A stretch of DNA of 35,116 nt from DATLNF01 sp046590575. GTDB lineage: Bacteria; Actinomycetota; Actinomycetes; BP-191. The stretch covers positions 1 through 35,116 of the forward strand of contig JBKJUS010000136.1 of assembly GCA_046590575.1 (NCBI GenBank). The letters run 5' to 3'. Shown here in pieces: positions 1-8,532 of this stretch. The translations under genes were made by a program, and so were the position numbers. The notes below the pieces were generated by a model, which saw only the letters and a program-made list of their open reading frames with translations, did no database searches and was not told the origin of the DNA. Position 1 is the stretch's first letter; every line of letters begins with the position of its first letter.

Positions 1-166
1 GATCCACACGAGGGGCGGCTCGGTGTCGCCCGCGGCGACCACCTCGAAGGTACCCAGCCACTCGTTCACGGTCCGCGCCGTCGACCGCGCCGGCCGCGAG
101 ACGGAGTGGCTGGGTACCTTCGAGGTGGTCGCCGCGGGCGACACCGAGCCGCCCCTCGTGTGGATC
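1..166. repeat. Perfect 63-bp inverted repeat at window edge
   Basis: Bases 1-63 are the exact reverse complement of bases 104-166, separated by 40 bases (64-103). The right arm and spacer read as sensible protease coding sequence (an Ig-like HSFTVRAVDRAGRE strand followed by DTEPP). The left arm is merely the same sequence flipped. A perfect 63-bp stem in coding DNA exactly at a sequence end is typical of a fold-back or chimeric read joined at a contig terminus. Inference: bases 1-63 are probably not genomic in this order. The arm may extend beyond the window. Confidence 0.9.
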
Positions 167-2221
167 AACGCCCCCGCGCAGGGTGCAGTCTTCTCGGCGG
201 GGACGACCGAGTTGGCCTCCTACGCCTGCGACGACCAGGCCGGTTCTGGCATCGCCAGCTGCACCGGGCCGGTGGCCTCGGAGAGTCCTATCGACATGTC
301 CGTGGGCGAGCATGTCTTCGAGGTCGTCGCCCTCGACGTGGCCGGTAACTCGAGTCGCCTCTCAGTTACCTACACGGTGACCGGTACGCCGACGCCGACC
401 GACACGACGCTGCCCTACGCGCTGTTCCGGACACCGACGCACCTGTCGGTCTTCGGCACGGGCACTACGCACACTGTCGATTATGAATGCGTGGATCCCG
501 GAGCCAACGCGTCGGGCATCGCTTCTTGCGACGGCGCCGTAGCCGATGGCGCGTCGCTCGACACGAGCACACCCGGCTGGAAGACGATCACCGTCGTCGT
601 CACCGACAACGCGGGCAACACTCGGTACCAGTACGTCGGGTACACGGTCGTCGATGATCGGGACGGCGATGGGCTGAGCGACCAGTGGGAGACGGCGGGC
701 GTCGACGGCAACGGTGACGGAATCATCGACCTGCGACTCGATCAAGCGCCGTACAACGCAAGCCCCGACCATCGCGACCTCTTCGTCGAGATGGACTACA
801 TGACGTGCGGGTCGACCTGTTCGCCCGGTGACCGGCTGAGTCATGCTCCGCAGCCCGGCGTCGTCGACGACGTCACGACGGCGTTCGCCAACGCGCCGCT
901 GGCCAACCCGGATGGCAGCTCGGGAATCCGGCTCCACCTCCTGGTCGACGAGGCCGTCCCAGAGGTTGAGATGCTGAGCTTCGCACCGACAGCGTCAATC
1001 GTCGGCGACGACTACGACGAGATCAAAGGTGGCCCGCCGGGCCCGTGCAACGGGTCCTTTGGCACGGCCGTCGAGAGAGCGAGCAACACCTGCGCGGCGT
1101 TGCTCGCTGCGAAGAACCTGGTGTACCGCTACGGCCTCTTCGCCCACCACTACTCTGCGGCGCCGGGTTCGAGCGGCGTTGGTGAATATCCCGGGAACGA
1201 CTTCTTGGTCACTGTCGGTGGATCAGCCGACGCGTGGGACAGCGCGGTCGGCCTGCGCGCAGCTGAGTCGGGCACGGTGATGCACGAGTTGGGCCACACC
1301 CTCGGTCTCGGGCATGGTGGGTTGCGCAACAATGTGAACTGCAAACCTAACTACCTCAGCGTCATGAATTACTCGTTCCAGGTGCCGGACGCCGACGTGA
1401 CCCGTCCGTTGGACTACTCCCGGTCGGCTTTGCCGACACTGCGGGAGTCCGCGCTCGACGAATCGCTCGGGGTGCAGGGTCCGTCCGGGCGCAACACCGT
1501 CTTCGGTGTCCAAGGCCGGACCACCGTTGCCTCGGCATTCGGGCCGTTGGACTGGGACGGCGACGGCATCGGCAACGAGACCGTGGCGAGCAACGTCAAC
1601 GACGTCGGGTCGTGTTTCAGCTTCGCCGGCGAGACCCTCACGGGCGCCGATGACTGGGCCAACTTGATCTACTCCTTCGTCGCGTCGCCGGACTTCGCCT
1701 CCGGATCCCGATTCACGACCCGGGAGCTGATCACCGAGGAGATCACCGCACAGGACGCCGTCGAGACAGCGACGCAGCTCGACTTCGACAACGACGGCTT
1801 CAACAACCTCGACGACGTGTGCCCAGGCGTGGCGGACTCCGCGCAGCGCGACATCGACGCGGACGGAGTCGGCGATGCCTGTGACGACGAGAACACCGTG
1901 GCCATCCGGGTGCTCCCCGAGTCGAGCGTTGGGGTGCGGCTGAAGAGCAAGTCGGTGCAGGTGGCCGTGCTCTCGACCGACCGCATCACTCCGACGTCGA
2001 TCCTCGTCGCTTCGCTGCGGTTCGGAGTGAACGGCACCGAAGCGGCGGCATCGAAGTGCACGACCTTCGACGCCGACTTCGACGGCGCGGCCGACTTGGT
2101 CTGTCATTACCCGATGAGCCGAACGGGGTTCACCGTCGGCCCGGCGACGGGGGTCTTGCGCGGTCGGTTGACCAGCGGTCAAGCGGTGGTCGGCAGGCAG
2201 TCGTTCACGGTGCGCAACTAG
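2..2221 (+). CDS. Secreted metzincin-like zinc metalloprotease with Ig-like and TSP3-type repeats (5' partial)
   Basis: The reading frame is open to the window edge, so the true start and signal peptide lie outside; the GTG at 23 falls in the suspect inverted repeat. Residue numbers here count from 23. Two Ig-like repeats of about 85 residues (about 40-125 and 125-210) share GIASC and DxAGN motifs. An Asp-rich calcium-binding stretch follows (DRDGDGLSDQWE). The protease core carries HELGHTLGLGH at 421-431, matching the metzincin HExxHxxGxxH zinc site with its catalytic Glu. SVMNY, with Met at about 448, is the Met-turn. A second Asp-rich TSP3-like segment (DFDNDGFNNLDDVCP, about 590-620) and a C-terminal beta-rich domain end the protein. 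Secretion is inferred from the architecture. It is convergent with and overlaps the next gene by 4 bases. The substrate is unknown. Confidence 0.85.
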   Translation: MHTRGGSVSPAATTSKVPSHSFTVRAVDRAGRETEWLGTFEVVAAGDTEPPLVWINAPAQGAVFSAGTTELASYACDDQAGSGIASCTGPVASESPIDMSVGEHVFEVVALDVAGNSSRLSVTYTVTGTPTPTDTTLPYALFRTPTHLSVFGTGTTHTVDYECVDPGANASGIASCDGAVADGASLDTSTPGWKTITVVVTDNAGNTRYQYVGYTVVDDRDGDGLSDQWETAGVDGNGDGIIDLRLDQAPYNASPDHRDLFVEMDYMTCGSTCSPGDRLSHAPQPGVVDDVTTAFANAPLANPDGSSGIRLHLLVDEAVPEVEMLSFAPTASIVGDDYDEIKGGPPGPCNGSFGTAVERASNTCAALLAAKNLVYRYGLFAHHYSAAPGSSGVGEYPGNDFLVTVGGSADAWDSAVGLRAAESGTVMHELGHTLGLGHGGLRNNVNCKPNYLSVMNYSFQVPDADVTRPLDYSRSALPTLRESALDESLGVQGPSGRNTVFGVQGRTTVASAFGPLDWDGDGIGNETVASNVNDVGSCFSFAGETLTGADDWANLIYSFVASPDFASGSRFTTRELITEEITAQDAVETATQLDFDNDGFNNLDDVCPGVADSAQRDIDADGVGDACDDENTVAIRVLPESSVGVRLKSKSVQVAVLSTDRITPTSILVASLRFGVNGTEAAASKCTTFDADFDGAADLVCHYPMSRTGFTVGPATGVLRGRLTSGQAVVGRQSFTVRN

Positions 2222-2928
2222 ACCATCCTCGGGATGATCTCGGACTCGACGGCGCTGTCGCCGGAGGGGTTGCGCTCGACTCGCCAGGCCCGTGCGTCCG
2301 GCCGCGCCGCGATGGCCTCGTGGAAGACGTCGTCGACGAAGTGCAACCCGACGTGGTCGTCCGCCGCCCAACCGGCGGACAGGGCCCCGGATGCGACCAT
2401 CGACTGGTAGAGCGGGCGGCGCTGCGGTTCGGAGTCGTAGTGCGGGCAGTTGCTCGCCGCGATGAGTCCGAGCCCGCCGGTGACCAGTTGCAGCGCCGGG
2501 CCGAACGAATCCGTCGTACCGCCCTCGAACCAGCACAGCGAGCCCGCACTGGTGCCGCACATCACGACGCCGGCCTGCCACGCTTCGCGCAGGATCGCGT
2601 CGAGACCGTGCACCCGCCAGACGGCGAGGAGATTCGCGACGCTGCCGCCGCCGACGTAGACGACGTCCTGGGAGAGCACGAAGTCGCGGATGTCGGGCAC
2701 GTTCGGCATGGGGAACAGGCTCAGGTGCGATGCCCGACAGGGCACCTCGCGGGTGATGTCGTAGAACTGCATCGGCGGTAGCGGCAGGTCACCCATTGCG
2801 GTGCCGACGTAGCAGACCCGCGGCTCCGCTTTCCCGGTCAGTGAGAGCACGTGGGAGAGCAGTGGGCGGCGGGCATCGGTCGCGCCGAGACCGGCTCCGC
2901 CGAAGGCGATGATGTGTCGAGTCGTCAT
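2218..2928 (-). CDS. Peptidase S51 family protein (dipeptidase E / cyanophycinase-like)
   Basis: 236 residues when started at the ATG at 2928 (MTTRHIIAFGG); a longer open frame exists but its extra N-terminus is unlike the family. The fold is class I glutamine amidotransferase-like. The nucleophile elbow GTSAGS places Ser127 as catalytic serine, with His163 in CPHYDSE as the likely partner. YVGGGSVANLLAVWR is the conserved segment before it. Family members cleave Asp-X dipeptides or beta-aspartyl peptides in the cytoplasm; the exact substrate cannot be told. An AGGA lies 4-5 bases before the start. It is divergent from gyrB and convergent with the metalloprotease. This gene occupies the place where recF and a DUF721 gene normally precede gyrB in actinobacteria. 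Confidence 0.85.
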   Translation of the reverse strand: MTTRHIIAFGGAGLGATDARRPLLSHVLSLTGKAEPRVCYVGTAMGDLPLPPMQFYDITREVPCRASHLSLFPMPNVPDIRDFVLSQDVVYVGGGSVANLLAVWRVHGLDAILREAWQAGVVMCGTSAGSLCWFEGGTTDSFGPALQLVTGGLGLIAASNCPHYDSEPQRRPLYQSMVASGALSAGWAADDHVGLHFVDDVFHEAIAARPDARAWRVERNPSGDSAVESEIIPRMV

Positions 2929-3017
2929 GCATCCTGAGTATGGGGTATCCAACCCGGCGGGATTCACGGCAAGACAAGCCCACAAGAGGCCGCTAAGGGC
3001 TATTTCTGTCCGCCTGG

Positions 3018-3032
3018 ACCGATATGATCGGT
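3018..3032 (+). promoter_or_regulatory. Candidate gyrB -10 element inside a palindrome
   Basis: ACCGAT-ATG-ATCGGT (3018-3032) is a perfect dyad with 6-base arms. It contains TATGAT at 3023-3028, a good actinobacterial -10 hexamer. It lies in the 190-base divergent region and would give a leader of roughly 85 bases before the gyrB ATG at 3119. I see no convincing -35 hexamer. The overlap of dyad and -10 suggests a regulated promoter, but that is inference. Confidence 0.4.
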
Positions 3033-3118
3033 GAGTACCGCACGCCGCGAGGGGCCTCAGTGCCCCGCAGCCGCGTGCGCACCGTACGTCGACCGCTAGA
3101 GAGTGAGACCACCGCCGC

Positions 3119-5050
3119 ATGGCAGCTTCCGGTTCCTATGACGCCAGCTCCATCAAGGTCCTCGAGGGGCTGGAGGCGGTCCGCAAGCGACCCGGCATGT
3201 ATATCGGGTCGACCGGAGAGCGGGGCCTACACCACCTGGTCTACGAGGTGGTGGACAACGCCGTGGACGAGGCGCTGGCCGGGCACTGCACCGATATCAG
3301 CGTGACCCTGCTCGCCGACGGTGGTGTGCGGGTCGTCGACAACGGACGCGGCATCCCGGTGGCCAAGCACCCGACCGAGAAGAAGAGCGCGCTCGAGGTG
3401 GTGCTGACCACGCTGCACGCCGGCGGGAAGTTCGACAGCGGTTCCTACGCCGTGTCCGGTGGTCTGCACGGCGTCGGCGTCTCCGTCGTCAACGCGCTGA
3501 GCTCTCGCCTCGACGTGATCGTCAAGCGGGACGGGTTCGTCTGGACCCAGCCCTATGTCATGACCAAGGCTGCTACACCCGTGCAGCAGGGTGCGCCGAC
3601 GAAGGACACCGGGACGACGATCACCTTCTGGGCCGATCCGACCATCTTCGAGACGACGCACTATTCGTTCGAGACGATCTCCCGCCGGATGCAAGAGATG
3701 GCGTTCCTCAACCGCGACCTCGGCATCAGCTTGCGCGACGAGCGCGAGGAGGTGCCGGTGCAGATCGACTACCGCTACGCGGGCGGCATCGTCGACTTCG
3801 TCGCGCACCTCAACCACTCCAAGGACCCGATCCACAAGTCCATCGCCGGCTTCGAAGTGAAGGGCGTCGGGATCGAGGTCGACATTGCGATGCAGTGGAA
3901 CTCCACCTACTCCGAGTCGGTCTTCACCTTCGCCAACACCATCAACACCCATGAGGGCGGCACCCACGAGGAGGGTTTCCGCGCGGCGCTGACCGCCATC
4001 GTCAACAAGTACGCGCGCGACAAGGGCCTGCTCAAGGAGAAGGACGACAACCTCACCGGCGACGACGCGCGCGAAGGTCTCACCGCGATCGTGTCGCTGA
4101 AGATCAGCCAGCCGCAGTTCGAAGGTCAGACCAAGACAAAGCTCGGCAACACCGAGGCCAAGTCCTTCGTGCAGAAGGCACTCAACGACAAGCTCGCCGA
4201 CTGGTTCGAGCGCAACCCGGGCGAGGCCAAGGACATCATCAACAAGGCGACCCAGGCCGCCCGCGCCCGCATGGCGGCCCGCTCTGCGCGCGACCTGATT
4301 CGGCGCAAGTCGATCCTCGGTGCGTCCTCACTGCCCGGCAAGCTGGCCGACTGTCAGTCCTCCGACCCGCGGGAGTGCGAGCTGTACGTCGTGGAAGGCG
4401 ACAGCGCTGGTGGCAGTGCCAAGGGTGGACGCGACTCAAAGTTCCAGGCGATCCTGCCGATCCGCGGCAAGATCATCAACGTCGAGAAGGCGCGCATCGA
4501 CCGGGTGCTGAAGAACACCGAGGTCCAGGCGATGATCCTGGCGCTCGGCACCGGCATCCACGACGACTTCGACATCGAGAAGCTCCGGTATCACAAGATC
4601 GTGCTGATGGCCGACGCCGACGTCGACGGCCAACACATCCGCACCCTGCTGCTGACCTTGCTGTTCCGCTTCATGCGTCCGCTCGTCGAGGCCGGTCACG
4701 TCTACCTGGCGCAGCCGCCGCTCTACAAGATCAAGTACAACCGTAAGGGCGATGAAGTCGACTACGCCTACTCCGACCGCGAGCGGGACGGGCTCATCGC
4801 GCGTTACACCGAGACCGGTAAGAAGCTCAGCGAGGACGCGATCCAGCGCTTCAAGGGTCTTGGTGAGATGAACGCCGGCGAGCTGTGGGAGACCACGATG
4901 GACCCGGGCAACCGGGTGCTGCTCCAGGTGACCCTCGACGACGCGGCGACCGCCGACCAGCTCTTCAGCGTGCTGATGGGCGAGGACGTCGAAGCGCGCC
5001 GCGACTTCATCGTCCGCAACGCCAAGGACGTCCGCTTCCTCGACGTCTAA
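3119..5050 (+). CDS. gyrB: DNA gyrase subunit B
   Basis: 643 residues, normal length for actinobacterial GyrB. It is the ATPase subunit of the A2B2 gyrase that introduces negative supercoils. The GHKL ATPase has Glu43 and Asn47 in EVVDNAVDEA, then VVDNGRGIPV and the lid GGLHGVGVSVVNALS. The transducer domain follows. The Toprim domain has EGDSAGG starting at Glu426 and DADVDG at Asp499/501/503, the metal-binding acidic residues. The C-terminus holds the KGLGEMNAGELWETTMDP motif that contacts GyrA. The ATG at 3119 gives the standard N-terminus (IKVLEGLEAVRKRPGMYIG) with a purine-rich GAGAGTGAG about 11 bases upstream. gyrA follows after 52 bases. recF and DUF721 are absent upstream. Confidence 0.98.
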   Translation: MAASGSYDASSIKVLEGLEAVRKRPGMYIGSTGERGLHHLVYEVVDNAVDEALAGHCTDISVTLLADGGVRVVDNGRGIPVAKHPTEKKSALEVVLTTLHAGGKFDSGSYAVSGGLHGVGVSVVNALSSRLDVIVKRDGFVWTQPYVMTKAATPVQQGAPTKDTGTTITFWADPTIFETTHYSFETISRRMQEMAFLNRDLGISLRDEREEVPVQIDYRYAGGIVDFVAHLNHSKDPIHKSIAGFEVKGVGIEVDIAMQWNSTYSESVFTFANTINTHEGGTHEEGFRAALTAIVNKYARDKGLLKEKDDNLTGDDAREGLTAIVSLKISQPQFEGQTKTKLGNTEAKSFVQKALNDKLADWFERNPGEAKDIINKATQAARARMAARSARDLIRRKSILGASSLPGKLADCQSSDPRECELYVVEGDSAGGSAKGGRDSKFQAILPIRGKIINVEKARIDRVLKNTEVQAMILALGTGIHDDFDIEKLRYHKIVLMADADVDGQHIRTLLLTLLFRFMRPLVEAGHVYLAQPPLYKIKYNRKGDEVDYAYSDRERDGLIARYTETGKKLSEDAIQRFKGLGEMNAGELWETTMDPGNRVLLQVTLDDAATADQLFSVLMGEDVEARRDFIVRNAKDVRFLDV

Positions 5051-5102
5051 TTCGACGTACGCCGTTTCGCCCTGACTGTGACATAGAACCGAGAGGACCC
5101 TC

Positions 5103-7598
5103 GTGGTCGACCTGCCTCCCCCGCCCACCCATGACCGCGTCGAGCCGGTCGGCATCGAAGTCGAGATGCAGCGCAGCTTCCTCGACTACGCGATGTCGGT
5201 CATCGTCAGCCGCGCGCTGCCCGATGTGCGCGACGGGCTGAAGCCGGTGCACCGCCGGGTGCTCTACGCGATGTACGACGGCGGCTACCGGCCAGACCGC
5301 GGCTTCGTGAAGTGCGCGCGCGTGGTCGGCGACGTGATGGGCAACTACCACCCGCACGGCGACAGCGCGATCTACGACACCTTGGTGCGCCTCGCCCAGC
5401 CGTGGGCGATGCGCGCCCCGCTGGTCGACGGCCAGGGCAACTTCGGCTCCCAAGGCAACGACCCGGCCGCCGCGATGCGCTACACCGAGTGCCGGCTGTC
5501 CCCGCTCGCAATGGAGATGCTGCGCGAGATCGAGCAGGACACCGTCGACTTCGTCCCCAACTACGACGGCAAGAGCCAGGAGCCGGTGATCCTGCCGAGC
5601 CGGTTCCCCAACCTGCTGGTCAATGGCGGCACCGGCATCGCCGTCGGCATGGCGACCAACATCCCACCGCACAACCTGCGCGAGGTCGCCGATGGCGTGC
5701 AGTGGTTCCTGCAGAACCCCGACGTCGACAACCAGGCCTTGCTCGATGAGCTGATCACCCGGATCAAGGGTCCGGACTTCCCGACGGCGGCGCTCATCGT
5801 CGGCCGCGACGGCATCGAGGAGGCCTACCGGACCGGCCGCGGCATCGTGCGCATGCGCGCCGTCGTCGAGGTCGACGAGGACAAGAAGGGCCGCACGATC
5901 CTCGTCGTCACCGAGCTGCCGTACCAGGTCAACCGCGACAACCTGCTGCTCAAGATCAAGGAGCTGGTTGAGGACGCCAAGGTCGGCGGCATCGCCGAGC
6001 TCAACGACGAGAGCTCGAGCCGCGTCGGACTTCGCCTGGTCATCACCCTCAAGCGCGACGCCGTCGCCAAGGTCGTCCTCAACAACCTCTATAAGCACAC
6101 CCAGCTGCAGGACACGTTCGGCATGAACATGCTCTCCATCGTCGACGGCGTACCCCGCACGCTGCGCCTCGACGAGTTCGTCCGCTACTGGGTCGAGCAC
6201 CAGATCGAGGTGATCGTCCGTCGTACGCGATTCCAGCTGCGCAAGGCCGAGGAGCGGGCGCACATCCTGCGCGGTCTGGCCAAGGCGCTCGACCGGCTCG
6301 ACGACGTCATCGCGCTGATCCGTGCGGCCGACTCCGCCGACGCCGCCCGCTCGCAGCTCATGGCGCTGCTGGAGATCGACGAGATCCAGGCCGTCGCGAT
6401 CCTCGACATGCAGCTTCGGCGGCTCGCCGCTCTCGAGCGACAGAAGATCATCGACGAGCTCGCCGAGCGCGAGCGTGAGATCGCCGAGCTGATGGCGATC
6501 CTCAACTCTCCGGAACGGCAGCGGACGATCATCGGCGAAGAGCTGGCCGAGATCACCACCAAGTACGGCACCGACCGGCTCACCCGCCTCATCTCCTATG
6601 AGGGCGACATGAGCATGGAAGACCTCATCGCCCAGGAGGATGTCGTCGTCACGGTCACCCGCGGCGGCTACGCGAAGCGGACCAAGAGCGACGTCTACCG
6701 CCAGCAACGCCGTGGTGGTCGCGGTGTACAGGGCGCGCTGCTTCGTGAGGACGACATCGTCGAGCATTTCTTCCTCACGACGACGCACCATTGGATCTTG
6801 TTCTTCACCAACAAGGGTCGGGTCTACCGGTGCAAGGCGCATGAGCTGCCCGAGCAGGCGCGTACGGCGAAGGGCCAGCACGTCGCCAACATCCTGGCCT
6901 TCCAGCCGGGCGAGAAGATCGCTCAAGTCATCGACATCAAGGACTACGACGCGGCGCCGTATCTCGTCCTCGCCACCCGCAAGGGGATCACCAAGAAGAC
7001 GGCCCTGCGCGAGTTCGACTCCAACCGTTCGGGGGGGCTGATCGCCGTCAACCTGCGTGAGGACGACGAGCTGATCGCGGCGTCACTGATCAGCAACGAC
7101 GACGACCTGATCCTGGTCAGCCGGCAGGCCCAGTCGATTCGCTTCACCGCCGACGACGACGCGCTGCGTCCAATGGGCCGGGCCACCAGTGGGGTCATCG
7201 GCATGCGGATGAACGACGGCGACGAGCTGCTGGCGATGGAGGTCGTGCAGGAGGACGCCGCACTGCTGGTCGTCACCGATGGCGGGTTCGGCAAGAAGAC
7301 GCGGATCAGCGAGTACTCGCCCCAGGGGCGTGGGGGCAAGGGCGTGCTGACCGCTCGGGTCGTTGCCAAGCGCGGCAAGCTCGTGGGGGCTCTCGTGGTG
7401 AAGCCCGAGGACGAGCTCTTCGCGATCACCTCCACCGGCGTCGTCATCCGGATGTCGGTGAAGCCGTTGCGTCACCTCTCGCGCGCCACGATGGGCGTCA
7501 AGCTGATCAACCTCGATGCTGGCGCGTCGGTCGTGGCGGTAGCCCGCAACGCCGAGGACACTGCGGAGGGCAGCGGCGACGGAGAGGCAGACGGGTGA
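5103..7598 (+). CDS. gyrA: DNA gyrase subunit A
   Basis: 831 residues, full length. It is the breakage-reunion subunit that cleaves and reseals DNA and wraps it through its C-terminal beta-pinwheel. The catalytic tyrosine is Tyr127 in MRYTECRL. The quinolone-determining region reads HPHGDSAIYD, with Ser88 and Asp92 equivalent to E. coli Ser83 and Asp87, so the drug-sensitive residues are intact; mycobacteria have Ala at the first position. The GyrA box QRRGGRG is at 535-541, and a degenerate copy SPQGRGGKG lies later in the pinwheel. It starts at GTG 5103 with GAGAGGA 6 bases upstream. Its stop overlaps the start of the DUF3566 gene (GTGA), implying translational coupling. Confidence 0.98.
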   Translation: MVDLPPPPTHDRVEPVGIEVEMQRSFLDYAMSVIVSRALPDVRDGLKPVHRRVLYAMYDGGYRPDRGFVKCARVVGDVMGNYHPHGDSAIYDTLVRLAQPWAMRAPLVDGQGNFGSQGNDPAAAMRYTECRLSPLAMEMLREIEQDTVDFVPNYDGKSQEPVILPSRFPNLLVNGGTGIAVGMATNIPPHNLREVADGVQWFLQNPDVDNQALLDELITRIKGPDFPTAALIVGRDGIEEAYRTGRGIVRMRAVVEVDEDKKGRTILVVTELPYQVNRDNLLLKIKELVEDAKVGGIAELNDESSSRVGLRLVITLKRDAVAKVVLNNLYKHTQLQDTFGMNMLSIVDGVPRTLRLDEFVRYWVEHQIEVIVRRTRFQLRKAEERAHILRGLAKALDRLDDVIALIRAADSADAARSQLMALLEIDEIQAVAILDMQLRRLAALERQKIIDELAEREREIAELMAILNSPERQRTIIGEELAEITTKYGTDRLTRLISYEGDMSMEDLIAQEDVVVTVTRGGYAKRTKSDVYRQQRRGGRGVQGALLREDDIVEHFFLTTTHHWILFFTNKGRVYRCKAHELPEQARTAKGQHVANILAFQPGEKIAQVIDIKDYDAAPYLVLATRKGITKKTALREFDSNRSGGLIAVNLREDDELIAASLISNDDDLILVSRQAQSIRFTADDDALRPMGRATSGVIGMRMNDGDELLAMEVVQEDAALLVVTDGGFGKKTRISEYSPQGRGGKGVLTARVVAKRGKLVGALVVKPEDELFAITSTGVVIRMSVKPLRHLSRATMGVKLINLDAGASVVAVARNAEDTAEGSGDGEADG

Positions 7599-8089
7599 GC
7601 GAGGGTTGGAGCGGAACGACGGCCGGGCCGCCCGGCGCGTCGGCGTCGTCCCGGCCACCGCAGTCGAGCACCGCCGCACCACCTCGACCGGCCACGGTGG
7701 TAGGCACCAGCAGTCGTCGCCGAGCCAAGCTCGTCATCAAGCGGATCGACCCATGGACGGTGCTGAAGTTCTCCCTGGTCTTCAGCCTGTGCCTGGTGAT
7801 CGTCCTGGTCGTTGCGGTCATGGCGCTCTATCTCGCCCTCGACACGCTCGGCGTTTTCGACTCTCTCAACGAGACGCTGCTCGAGCTCACTCAGTCGGGC
7901 ACAGGTGACGACGCCACCGGCGGCGTCACCGTGGTGTTCTCGGCCGGCAAGGTGGCACTCGCCTCGATCGTCGTGGGCCTGATCAACGTGGTGATCATCA
8001 CCGCGATCAGCACCCTCGGGGCCTTTCTCTACAACCTGTGCGGCGACATCGTCGGTGGTATCGAGGTCACCCTCGCCGAGCGCGACTGA
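7595..8089 (+). CDS. DUF3566 membrane protein downstream of gyrA
   Basis: 164 residues, matching the DUF3566 protein that follows gyrA throughout actinobacteria (Rv0007 in M. tuberculosis). A Pro/Ser/Ala-rich cytoplasmic N-terminus (1-45) is followed by a basic RRRAKLVIKRIDPW patch. Two transmembrane helices lie at about 57-83 and 124-150, separated by an extracytoplasmic loop. The start GTG at 7595 overlaps the gyrA stop. Function is unknown; conserved linkage suggests membrane or envelope work co-expressed with gyrase. No clear terminator separates it from the tRNA-Ile gene 19 bases downstream. Confidence 0.9.
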   Translation: MSEGWSGTTAGPPGASASSRPPQSSTAAPPRPATVVGTSSRRRAKLVIKRIDPWTVLKFSLVFSLCLVIVLVVAVMALYLALDTLGVFDSLNETLLELTQSGTGDDATGGVTVVFSAGKVALASIVVGLINVVIITAISTLGAFLYNLCGDIVGGIEVTLAERD

Positions 8090-8108
8090 TAGCCTCCCTC
8101 GACGCACC

Positions 8109-8182
8109 GGGCCTGTAGCTCAGCTGGTTAGAGCGCATCCCTGATAAGGATGAGGCCGGAGGTTCAAGTCCTCCCAGGCCCA
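8109..8182 (+). tRNA. tRNA-Ile (GAT anticodon)
   Basis: 74 bases. The acceptor arms GGGCCTG and CAGGCCC pair perfectly. The anticodon stem CATCC/GGATG encloses loop CTGATAA with anticodon GAT at 8143-8145. A TTCAAGT T-loop is present. The 3' end reads A-CC-G, so the terminal CCA is not encoded. Position after gyrA matches ileT of mycobacteria. Confidence 0.97.
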
Positions 8183-8288
8183 CCGTGATCGCCGTACGCC
8201 ACCCTCGGTGTGCGCGCTCGCCGACGGGGTATCCGTGGAGGTAGCGCACGCGCGGTGCGGTTGCCCGTCGATTGAGGAGATCCTGCCC

Positions 8289-8441
8289 ATGTTCGCCGTC
8301 GCCGCTGTCGTCGTATTCCTGCTCTCCCTGCTCAAGGTGGACTTGGGTTCGATCAACCTGGTCACGCTGGGACTCCTGCTGATCGCCGCGCACCTGGCGT
8401 TCGGGAGCTTCGCCCCGTTCCCGACCGGCCGACGCCGCTGA
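8289..8441 (+). CDS. Small 50-residue membrane protein, unknown function
   Basis: The ATG at 8289 has an excellent GAGGAGA Shine-Dalgarno at 8274-8280, 8 bases upstream, which decides this start over the in-frame upstream codon at 8208. The peptide is nearly all membrane: a hydrophobic helix (FAVAAVVVFLLSLL), a short polar turn KVDLGSIN, a second helix (LVTLGLLLIAAHLAF), then a basic C-terminal PTGRRR. It looks like a two-helix hairpin with both ends cytoplasmic. I do not recognise a named family. It sits between tRNA-Ile and the DLW-39 gene. Confidence 0.7.
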   Translation: MFAVAAVVVFLLSLLKVDLGSINLVTLGLLLIAAHLAFGSFAPFPTGRRR

Positions 8442-8532
8442 CCGAACCCGCTCTGCTCGGCGTCCTGCGATAGCGTCGCCCCCTCTGGCGGCGGCATTGT
8501 CGCTGCGACCTCGAGTGAGCGGGAGTGCAGTC

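Noticed and set aside
23..63. GTG at 23 as the true start of the metalloprotease
   Set aside because: It lies in the left arm of the 63-bp inverted repeat, has no signal peptide behind it, and the frame is open to the window edge.
1223..2581. Antisense frame of 452 codons across the protease and peptidase genes
   Set aside because: Arg-rich shadow with no motif. The sense genes at both places have clear catalytic signatures.
5007..6926. Long antisense open frame (639 codons) opposite gyrA
   Set aside because: A typical GC-rich shadow frame: low-complexity Val/Asp/Leu-rich translation, no domain, and fully overlaps gyrA.
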